Shown here: positions 7,481 through 15,436 of the stretch, in pieces
How the letters are laid out: every line of letters starts with the position of its first letter
Position numbering within the stretch: the first letter of the stretch is position 1
Source: Smittium mucronatum
Lineage: Eukaryota > Kickxellomycota > Harpellomycetes > Harpellales > Legeriomycetaceae
Length of the DNA: 15,436 nucleotides
Assembly: GCA_001953115.1 (NCBI GenBank)
Contig: LSSL01007781.1
Location: forward strand, 1 to 15,436
Reading direction: 5' to 3'
Program-made: the position numbers and the translations under genes
The notes under the pieces: generated by a model
Told to the model about the DNA's origin: nothing
Database searches by the model: none
The model's input: only the letters and a program-made list of their open reading frames with translations

Positions 7481-8042
7481 TATCTTGCATATTTGTGCCA
7501 GGTTTGGAAAAAATAAGCGTCTTTTTCAGGATTTCTTGTCACGAATTGGAATATATATACCATATTATCACGTCGTTTGTACCCTCTTCTACCAGCAGCA
7601 TAAGAATAGCGATATGCCGAAATTTAGCTTTTTGAAAAAATGCTAAATATTAAGTTCGTATTTACATAATTTGACGTATCACTAAGGTTGATTCGGTGGT
7701 AAAAAAATATTTTTGCGAGGGACAGGTGAGCCTCCAGGAGACAAACCTCTGAAGCATTCTAGTGATACAATTGGGGTCAACCTAAAATATATGGGATACA
7801 GGATCTCAGTGACCAGTCTTGAATTAATCACCACTGCCACTGTGATACTCCATGTGAGACTAATAACTTTCTTTTAACTTCAAAATTCAAAACTCCGTGA
7901 TGCCTTTTTCAAAAAAATTTGACGGACCAATCAAAAATATCGGCACTAAAGGATCAAAAATTTAGCACTGGTTGGTTCAGAAAGATTAAATAGATCGGTT
8001 ATCTTCATAAATTTATTTTTTTATTAGTACTTACATTTTTAA
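7481..8042 (+). other. Probable LINE 5' region, including a short open stretch 7692-7874
   Basis: Base composition is less AT-rich here than in the flanks. A plus frame is open from 7692 to TAA at 7875-7877, with residues such as FLRGTGEPPGDKP and NLKYMGYRISV. It is in the same frame as the ORF1 relic at 8043-8555, though stops intervene. It could be 5'-UTR or the decayed N-terminus of ORF1. I recognise no domain. On the minus strand, about 7615-7480, a frame reading AYRYSYAAGRRGYKRRDN is also open but unrecognised. Confidence 0.35.
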
Positions 8043-10043
8043 ACAGAAAAACTAAGAAAAAAACAAAAAAAATATACATATAAAAAAAGAAAAAACATTT
8101 ATTTTTTACTAGACTTTAAATATTATTTCAATAATACATCAAGTCAAAAAAACCTTGAAAACACATCTGAAATGTTTAATACAGTGTCAAGAAAACTTTT
8201 TAGAGTAACTAAAGCTAACTCTAACATATCAGCAGCCTATATTTATTCGGATAATGGAACAAAAATTAAAAAAGCCACAAGCCCCAACTGAATTTCTAAA
8301 AATGGTATTTATTATTCAAATGCCCATTTTAAAGTGATAAACGGTACAAAAGCTATTATCAATGCGTCCAATGAAAATATAAGAGCTAAAAAGATACATT
8401 TAGCAAGTTTGAAACAGGTATCCCTTAAACACTTAGTACTTGATGTGCCAAAATCAAGCCTGAAGAGATTATGCATTGGTGTATCAGATGTAAAAAAATT
8501 GTATTTGATTGTTTACTGCTTCAGATTCTACACTATGATTCCATGGGATCAATAAATAGGAACCTGAAAGGATTAATTTACGTTAGAAGGAAGACAAAAG
8601 AGACAAAATCACGTGCTACGTCTTGAATAATGTCAAAGAAGCCGAAAAGTTTATGAAAATGGCCATATTTTTCAATAGAGCTACAATTTATTTCTTTCAA
8701 ACCGTCAATTATGATGAAGAAATCTCCATAATAAACATCCCAAGCTTCAAAGATGCAGGTATAACTGACATAATAAATTTACTAAAAAAAGAATTAAACC
8801 CACTTGGAACCATTAAAGACGTTAATTGATGGGTATCTAAAGGCACTGAATAGTTTATTGCTAAAAAAATGATGGTATTATTCGCCAAAAAATATGTTAT
8901 AGCTGATATTCATAATTTTCTGGAACATGGAGGCAGAGAAATATGCATTTTCTACAAAGGATGAAAAAAAATCTGCAGCTTTTGCAAAAAAGAAGACCAT
9001 TGGGAATAAGAGTGCCCTGATCTTATTTCAAGAGAACAAGAGAAAGAAGAAAGAAAGATGCTTTAATGAAAATTAACAATTAAAAAGCTTCTGATTTGAT
9101 TGAAACAGGGTATAAACCAATATAAATAATCTCTCAAAACGATTTGGACTCATTTATGAATCATTATGTCCCCAAAAAAATGATCCGAATTCTTTCAAAT
9201 TCCAGAATGAGAAAAAAAAATGAAAAAATTTCAGATAAAATTACTAAGAAAGTTGCAGAAGACGAAGTTTCGAATTCTACTTCAAAAAAAAAAAAAAAAA
9301 CATCGCCAAAAAGCATCAAAATTAATGTGAAAAATATTGAACCAATCAAAGTATCAGGAAAATCATAACCAAAGAATCCGAGAAACAGATATATTTCGAC
9401 CAGTGAAATTTCTTCAAAAACTATTAAAACCCCTGTATTTAAATCAAATTATTCATACCTGAATTACGATATTATGAAAGATAAAAATTCTGGGGAATTT
9501 GGCCCCATGTTGAATGGAAAAAATATCCACAATGATCATTCAATTAAAAGAGAGAAATATTATAATACAAATCCTCCAAACTACAAAATGATTTCTGATC
9601 CTGTTGACATCGAATCAATATCAGATGTGGTTTCTGATAAGGATATTGATATGAATTTTATTTAATTATGAATTTGTTGTCACAGAAGAAAAAATACCTC
9701 AAAAAAACTGAAAAATCAACACTGAAAAAATCAAAAAAAAATCAAAAAAAATTCTTGTTTTCAATGTACAAGAGCTCAAAAAAACATAATAAAAGACACC
9801 GTTTTCGACAATACATCCACATTTGAACAAAATTTCTCGGTTCATAAAATCAGGCAGAAAAACGGTGATTGGAGACATGAAACTACAACAAATAATAGCA
9901 AAGAAATCAATTTTTTGAAAGAAGAATTAATTAGACTAGAAAAAGCACTAAATGTGAAAATTAGACGTGAAAAAAACAAAAAAGATAGATTATTTTCGAC
10001 GACAAAAAAAAGAACTATTATCTGCAAAAGAATCTTTCAATAA
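8043..10043 (+). pseudogene. LINE ORF1 (gag-like, CCHC zinc knuckle), heavily decayed
   Basis: The relic reads in frame 3 (8043-8555; stop TGA at 8289), then frame 1 (about 8623-9054), then frame 3 again (about 9144-10043), so at least two frameshifts and many stops are present. A basic N-terminal region (KLRKKQKKYTYKKRK) is followed by an RNA-binding-type middle and then a knuckle ICSFCKKEDHWE*EC at 8974-9015. That knuckle is C-X2-C-X4-H-X4-C with a stop codon inside the last spacer. A Lys/Ser-rich tail and a short coiled-coil-like segment (INFLKEELIRLEKALN, about 9906-9953) follow. ORF1 proteins of LINEs coat the element RNA. The 3' end overlaps the start of ORF2 by about 77 bases in another frame, an arrangement known in LINEs. 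Confidence 0.7.
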
Positions 10044-10700
10044 CGGTCAAATCGGCTTAATGACGTTAAATATACACAGAATAAAACAAATAAATGAAGA
10101 GCTGAAGCTTCTTATAAAATACAGATTCCCTGAAATTATCGCATTACAAAAAAAATTTAATACTAAAAAATCATTCAGATGCCCAATTCCTGGATATACG
10201 TATATTGAATCAAAATATGATCTTACTAAAGGTGGAAATGAGCTCCTATTGGTTGTTAAAAATAAATAAGGTTTAGAAATAAGCGAATTCAAATCTCACC
10301 CAACATGGCTAAAAGGAATTATCTCAGGAAAATTGACTTCTGGAAAAAAGCTTCAAATACCAGTTACCAATTTTCATATATCTGTATCAGGAATAAGAAG
10401 AAAGATATCAAAGTATGAACTTGTGAATAACTTTAAAAATTTCAGATAAAAATTCAAACTTCAGTGTCTGCTTGACGAATTTAACATAAACTCAATTACA
10501 GCCAATAATTTTACATTAAAGCTTGGGTCTGGATTTTGAATCATGAAGCTCACTAATTCTGCTGGATCTAGGTGGAATAAAAATAAATTTAAAAGAATAA
10601 TTGATCACATATTCTATTCTGGATTAAATTTTCAGCAAAATAGCTATAATGCATATAAATAGTATATTTATCTGATCATATGCCTATATAGCCAAATTTA
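9967..10700 (+). pseudogene. LINE ORF2, AP-like endonuclease (EEP) domain
   Basis: From 9967 the frame gives IGLMTLNIHRIKQINEELKL and then PEIIALQKKFN, the start of an exonuclease-endonuclease-phosphatase domain that nicks target DNA. Further on come NFHISVSGIRR, a degenerate LLDEFN (family: GDFN) and RWNKNKFKRIIDHIFYSG. After a change from frame 1 to frame 3 between about 10640 and 10670 comes SDHMPI at 10671-10688, holding the catalytic Asp-His pair. The usual metal-binding Glu after ALQ is Lys here (AAA at 10150-10152), so the enzyme would be inactive even without the stops at 10267, 10447 and 10537. Part of one ORF2 with the reverse transcriptase that follows. Confidence 0.8.
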
Positions 10701-12310
10701 TTTTTGCTTAATTGGAAGCTCCTAAGAAAAAAAAATAGATATCGAAAAAATTCGTTTCTAGCAATAGGCTTGCGATATTAGCCAATGAAAATCTGGATTT
10801 AGATAAATTGTGTAAAGGATTGGTTAAAAATATTTGGGATGAATCTGAGAACTTACTAGCAATAAAATTGCCTGAAGATAAACTGATAAGTATTTTAACC
10901 AATCCTACATTGATTAAAACACGAAGGCACAGAAAGAAATCCAAGAAATTAAGCCAGAAAAAAAATATAAAATATTATATTAGTTCTAAAATATTAGCAT
11001 CATATTCAGTTAAAGCTTACAGTAAATCTCAACGTGAAAGTAAAATGAAATTAGTTGCCAAAAATTTAGTTTTTATAAATCTAAAAAATTATGGGAATTC
11101 ATCAAATCAATTTCAGGGAAAATATTTCAGAGTGTAGCAAATGGATTATATACGACAAGGGTAAAAATCTTATCAATGAAAATGCTGAGAAAGTAAAAAT
11201 TTGTAATAATAATTTCAATGAATTAGCAAAAAGCAGCCCAAGAAAAAGTTTTAATTCAGTAAAATAGGAATTATTTTCACCAATAGAATGCGATTATTTT
11301 TCAGAGTGAGACAATACTATCAGCTGGAAAGATATAGCTGATGCACTTAGGAATAAGCCAAATAATAAAGCTCCTGGTATTTTCAGTTTTCCTAGTGAAA
11401 TTTGGAAACTTTTTTTGAAAGAGAGAGAGTGCCCACTTCAAGTGTGGCTAAATTATTATACAAAATAATCTGCATTATGTACGATTCTGCAGAAATCCCA
11501 AAATCAATGAAAAATAGTCTGGTATTTCTGGTACGGAAAAAAAGAGACCTAAATGATCCAGATAATTAAAGAGGAGTTTCACCGATTCTTACACCGATAA
11601 AATTTTTAGGAAAAATAATAGCCTCAAAATTAGCCAAAATAGACAGAAAATTCAAAAATTTCACAAAGGAACGGGCCCGATTTTGGAGTTTTTAAGAGTG
11701 TCTGGCACAAGCCACAACTCTGTACGAAATATTTAAACGAAGAAAAGTGAAAATTTTTGAAACTTGCATATGCTATATTGATTAAATTAAAGCATATGAT
11801 ATGGTAACTCACCGAGCTTTAATCCAAAAATTACGGTCTATTGGAATCAGTGTAAAACTACCCAGTATTATTGGAGAATTATAATTTGTGCCAAAATTAG
11901 CTGTCAGAGTCGGAAATAATATTTCTGGACCATATAAATACTTATGTGGCGTAAGAATTGGATGTATAATATCACCGATTCTATTCAATTTCTATATTAA
12001 TTATATTTTCCTGGATGTCCCAGGATTATTAATTCCTGGCCTATTAGTGCGAGTCCCTGGGCTACTATTTGCTGACGACGCGGTTGTATTCGTTGATTCA
12101 GTTATAGATCTCCAAATTGCTTTGAACGCTATTACTGAATGATAATAAACTCGGAAAATGTCAATTGATGTAGCGAAATACGGAATAATTACAGTTGATT
12201 GCAATTATGACACAGAAATGACTTTTCAAATGAAAAATACTGGAATATCCAATAAATAAAATTATCTGAGCTATATAAATGAAAAGAAAATGGAATTTCT
12301 CATAAAATAT
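10701..12310 (+). pseudogene. LINE ORF2, linker and reverse transcriptase domain
   Basis: The linker reads in frame 2 at 10808-11137 and frame 3 from about 11139 (IIYDKGKNLINENAEKVKIC). The RT opens with KPNNKAPGIFSFPSEIWKL (11346-11402, frame 3), then switches to frame 2 near 11465 and stays there to about 12310. Motifs seen are SLVFLVRKKRDLNDPDN (family: KK-gD-xxxxNYR); motif A YID*IKAYD at 11774-11800 with the catalytic Asp kept; motif B GVRIGCIISPILFNFYIN (usual Gln replaced by Ile); and motif C FADD at 12068-12079. Stops interrupt at 11570, 11693, 11783 and 11882, and two (TGA, TAA) follow the motif C block at 12140. A repeated PGLLxPGLLxxVPGLL run just before FADD looks like a small local tandem duplication. 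The fold is recognisable but dead. Confidence 0.9.
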
Positions 12311-13354
12311 AAAAAACAACAAGGATAAGGTTCAAAATGAATTTTTCGCAGCATATGGTTTTTTAAACAGGAAGATGTGTTACTGGCACTAAAAATAAAA
12401 TTTATCAACATAGTTCTCAGTCAGATTGGATGTTATGGAGGTAAAATATTTGGAATGAGTTAAGCCAGATGAAATCCGATTCAACCAGTTATAAATAAAG
12501 AAATGCGATTGGTCGCAAAATTTGGAAAAAATCCACCCCTAAAAAGTCTTAGAGAAGAATTGGGAATCAACTCGATGTTCATAAGAACGATTAATGCACA
12601 TGAAAGAGAATACTAAAGATTGCCAACGTCAAAGACATGGACATCTGAATTGATTAAGAACATAATAACAGCGAAAAAGTCCACTTGGGTCACTGGATGC
12701 TCACACTGGATCAAAAATACTGCCATACTGGCGAAAAAAAACAAAATGAAATCTCATTGGTCAATATCAAAGCGAAAAATAATCGCGCTAAAATTAAATA
12801 ATGGAAGATTCAGAGGAACATCAAAAAAAAAAGAAGCTTGATAATATTACAGAAATTGCATCCGGAAGTAAAGCAAAGTCTTCAAGAAGTCGGAAAAATG
12901 AGAATATACAGTTTTTGGAAGTCGCAAATACTGGCCAACATGAAAATAATAGCGGAAAATTTCAAACTTCTTTGCCCCTGTTGCGGAAGAAAAACTCCAG
13001 AAACCACCGATCATATCTTAATTGAATATCCAAAATGGAAACCAGCTCGAAAAAATACAATTGGAAGATTTATAACCGATTCAAATAATAATAGCCGTGA
13101 AATGCGAATACTATCGTCCAAAGAAGTTATGTTGGAACTAGTTAAAAAATCCTTGGGGGGAGTCTAAAAAATCTTTAAGTCAGCTTCGTGCTGGCGCAGC
13201 CAGAAAGAATATTGAGTTGGAAACAGCAAAATTTTTGGATAGCATTCATGTTGCTAGATTGACTATACTCGAAGGTATAAGTGAATCACCAGTCCCCTTG
13301 AACCAATGCCCAGTGGTTACGGAGCCGCTAGAGCGACAGATGGGAGTGGGATGA
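12311..13354 (+). pseudogene. LINE ORF2, C-terminal region with zinc motif
   Basis: Frame 2 continues with EMRLVAKFGKNPPLKSLREE, TINAHEREY and TWVTGCSHWIKN, reaching GRFRGTSKKK at about 12828. After an A-run frameshift, frame 1 (12838-13167) carries CPCCGRKTPETTDHILIEY at 12973-13029. This is the C-X2-C-X9-H-X4-C finger seen at the C-terminus of several EEP-bearing LINE clades (such as R1, LOA and I-like), with the last Cys changed to Tyr (TAT). After a G-run (13155-13160), frame 2 is open to TGA at 13352-13354 and encodes SKKSLSQLRAGAARKN and a short acidic tail, probably the true ORF2 end. The clade is not certain from sequence alone. Confidence 0.75.
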
Positions 13355-13632
13355 AATTTTATTATTTTTTCCTTTTATTTTATTTTTATTTTAGTTTTTT
13401 CTAGTATTTTAATATTATAACTAAATCCCTTTTTTTTAAAAAAAATAATTCCATAATCCAATAAAAGCTTCTATTTTAGGCAATATATTCCTATTTTTTA
13501 ATATTGATCTAATTTTAAAAGAGAAGATGCTCTTCAAATATGCATGCAAGTTATATCAAACTCTTCTTTATACCTTTAAATCAATTTTTTAATTGGGTGT
13601 TTACTATTTTTTTTTATCATAATTTCTTCGCT
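13355..13632. other. LINE 3' end and junction with MULE sequence
   Basis: T-rich sequence (13361-13440) follows the ORF2 stop, then an A run and AATAAA at 13460-13465. This probably holds the LINE 3'-UTR and its junction with the MULE. I could not identify the exact border or a target-site duplication. Confidence 0.4.
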
Positions 13633-14793
13633 CTATGCTGAATAAATGTTCATCAAACTGTTTAATTCTCCCATTTGCTCCAAATGAAATGTTCTAGTGG
13701 ATAATTTTTCTCGGTTTGAGCGATACCACATATTTAATATTATGTATCTCAGTGTATTTTTCAAAATTATTTCTCCTATTTTGTTTGTTAAATCATTTAT
13801 TATTTCAAAGTATGATAAAAATCTTACATCCATTATCCGACTATTTATAGACTCAGAATTTTCCTATCTTAAAAAAATGTGTCTTCAAACAGGAAAATGG
13901 TAAAAAACCAATTTTATAAGACAAATATCTATCAAATATTTGAAAAACTTCTCATCTATGGACTTTATTTCATCCATAATAATGTTAAATAAACATTTAT
14001 CCAGCCTTTTTCATGCTTAAAAAAGCTCTTTTGGTATTTTGGTATTTGTTTTCTTTTTTATATTTCTATCCATATACACCATACACTTCGAGTGATTTGC
14101 TTTGGGTTAAATCATTGAGATAGCTGCCTCAATACCTTTCATAAAATCATAAAGAACAATTAGTTCTTTGTTTTCAGATATAAAACTTCCTCCATTTTTT
14201 ATACGCATAAAGAAATCAGTCCATGAGTCATTGCCTTCAGCCAGATATATCTCAAAAATTATTTGTAGAGTTTTTCCTGTACCTGGCTTAGAGCCGGAAA
14301 TCAAAATTAATCCTGGATACTTTGATTTTATATGATATGCATCAATATATATAACTCTAAAACAGCCAATTAAATATTTATTACATTGAAAAAAAAACAA
14401 ATAACAACCGTGAAATATATTTCCATATTTTTTTAAACAGTATATTTTTCCTAGGTTTAACACAACTACTTTCACTAAAAGATTATTGATTTTTCTAAAT
14501 TTATTAAGTTAATCGAATAATATTGAGGCTTTGCAGGATTTAAGTCCTCTATAAGCCATATAATAGTTTACATTGTATTCGTGGCTTATTAAATCAAAAT
14601 ACACAACATCTGCAGGCTTGGAACTAGTAAAAATTCCCAGAAAATTATTAGATATATATTTAACCTTAGTATCATTCATTTTAGTACAAATTCGATAACA
14701 TGTGTGGTCAATATTATTCTTTAGATGAAAAAAATTAACAGTCTTAAATGACACTTTATTTCTATAATTGCAATCAGAAATCACGCATTTTGC
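13633..14793 (-). pseudogene. Mutator-like (MULE) transposase, N-terminal and DDE catalytic part, decayed
   Basis: One minus-strand frame runs from 14793 to TAG at 13635-13633 (about 386 codons) with no frameshift but with internal stops at 14511 and 14109, two near 14017-14010, and two near 13880-13855. Residues 3-32 form a DNA-binding finger C-X4-C-X21-H-X-C (CVISDC ... HTC), as at MULE N-termini. Residues about 60-93 match the family region before the catalytic core (ADVVYFDLISHEYNV, YYMAYRGLKSCKASI). The core reads VIYIDAYHIKSKYPGLILIS, where IDAYHIK is the family's DGTHLK with the first Asp kept (14343-14341), then EGNDSWTDFFMRIKN, and then LYDFMKGIEAAIS with the second Asp (14148-14146). 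Further on, MDEIKSIDEKFFKYL and ENSESINSRIMDVRFL match the helical insertion and the N-x-ES-N region. The first possible ATG is unclear, since a stop precedes 14793 directly. Confidence 0.85.
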
Positions 14794-14922
14794 CTAAATT
14801 ATTTTTTTTGAGCAGTTTAAAATTTTAAAACGCGCATTTCATTTTCATTTTCATTTAGAATTTTTTTTTTAATAGATATTTTTTTAAAAAAAAACTCATT
14901 TCTGGTAACTTTAAGATCACTG

Positions 14923-15436
14923 TCAAAAAAATAACTAGCAAGAAATACATTTCTAGGTGATTTTTCAGAATCCATCTCTATATATAAAATATATGTTAAT
15001 AAAATTTTTTAAAAAAAATATCAATTTTTTAGTGATCGTGGTAAAGCAGAATAAATATTAACATTTATTTAGGCTTTGTAACACGGTTTACTTCTTTTTT
15101 ATTATATAAAAAAAAAATTATTATATAAAGGAGATTTTAAATATTAATAAATAACTATTAATACCTTCCCCAACACTTTTCTTTGCTTTCTAAGAAGCAG
15201 AATATACTAATTTCTATATAGTAGCACCCCGCTTAAGTGCGTACCCTGTTTGTAATCCAATAATTCAAATGGGATTTTTGGTATTAAATAATCTATGGTA
15301 AAATTTAATAAATTCAATTGGACCAAAAATTATCAAATCAAAAAAATTATTGGATTACAGTAGTATCCCGCTTAACCCTTTCCGGGCCCAAATTTAAGCC
15401 CCGTTCCTATTTGCTCAAATTAACACTTTCAATTGG
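14923..15436 (-). repeat. Right arm of 514-bp near-perfect inverted repeat (cut by window end)
   Basis: This is the reverse complement of 6093-6606 with two mismatches by eye. The inner border lies about 130 bp beyond the start of the MULE reading frame (14793), where a MULE terminal inverted repeat and promoter would be expected. It contains inverted copies of the pogo-like terminal repeat (about 15219-15247), the hairpin, the pogo-like MITE right end (about 15356-15375) and the terminal part of the piggyBac-type MITE (from about 15372 on). The match is still perfect at the last base, so the arm continues outside. Confidence 0.9.

Noticed and set aside
9164..9349. Minus-strand Phe-rich frame resembling a membrane protein
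   Set aside because: It is the shadow of a Lys-rich (A-rich) part of ORF1.
8172..13354. Stop-codon reassignment to explain in-frame stops in the LINE
   Set aside because: TAA, TAG and TGA all occur within conserved motifs, together with frameshifts and loss of catalytic residues. This is decay, not an altered code.
13697..13903. Plus-strand frame of 68 residues
   Set aside because: It is the antisense of conserved MULE transposase sequence read on the minus strand.
14250..14300. P-loop-like string GSKPGTGKT suggesting an ATPase
   Set aside because: It lies within the MULE catalytic core, where family members have a D-G-N-G-K loop. The flanking residues align with the transposase, so the likeness is chance.
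6093..15436. Polinton/Maverick element, suggested by long terminal inverted repeats
   Set aside because: No DNA polymerase B, integrase, packaging ATPase or capsid sequence is visible. The contents are a MULE transposase and a LINE.

Overview
This is an AT-rich eukaryotic window. One secreted-protein gene enters from the left edge, and the rest is layered transposable-element sequence. I cannot name the species. piggyBac-type, pogo-type and hAT-like small elements, a Mutator-like (MULE) transposon and an endonuclease-bearing LINE together fit an invertebrate genome, or a large transposon-rich genome of a microsporidian or other early-branching fungus. I see no prokaryotic operon structure, no tRNA or rRNA gene and no CRISPR array.

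Left end (1-839, minus strand): a partial gene whose product has a signal peptide, a compact nine-cysteine domain and a mucin-like Ser/Thr tail. The tail is encoded by perfect 45-bp tandem repeats and runs off the window. A long valine-rich plus-strand reading frame over the same bases is only its antisense shadow.

Left-centre (about 990-5180): non-autonomous DNA transposons. They include two copies of a ~620-bp TTAA-flanked element, small 164-bp TTAA-flanked elements, three copies of a ~260-bp element with GGGAGATTC termini (two with clear 4-bp target duplications), and a possible hAT-like element. A weak, unrecognised coding stretch lies at 5485-5846.

Right two-thirds (about 5930-15436): a nested structure bounded by a 514-bp inverted repeat (6093-6606 and 14923-15436) with two mismatches by eye. 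The right arm is cut by the window end. Just inside the right arm, on the minus strand, is a decayed MULE transposase (14793-13633). Its C-terminal zinc knuckle lies about 6.5 kb away at 7008-6967, next to the left arm. Between the two pieces sits a decayed plus-strand LINE (about 8.0-13.4 kb) with ORF1 (CCHC knuckle), AP-type endonuclease, reverse transcriptase and a C-terminal zinc motif. The likely history is that a LINE inserted into a MULE. The inverted arms themselves carry a piggyBac-type MITE inserted in a pogo-like palindromic MITE.

The main puzzle is that the arms are almost identical while both coding elements between them are heavily decayed. That points to arm homogenisation (gene conversion), a recent inverted duplication or an assembly effect.
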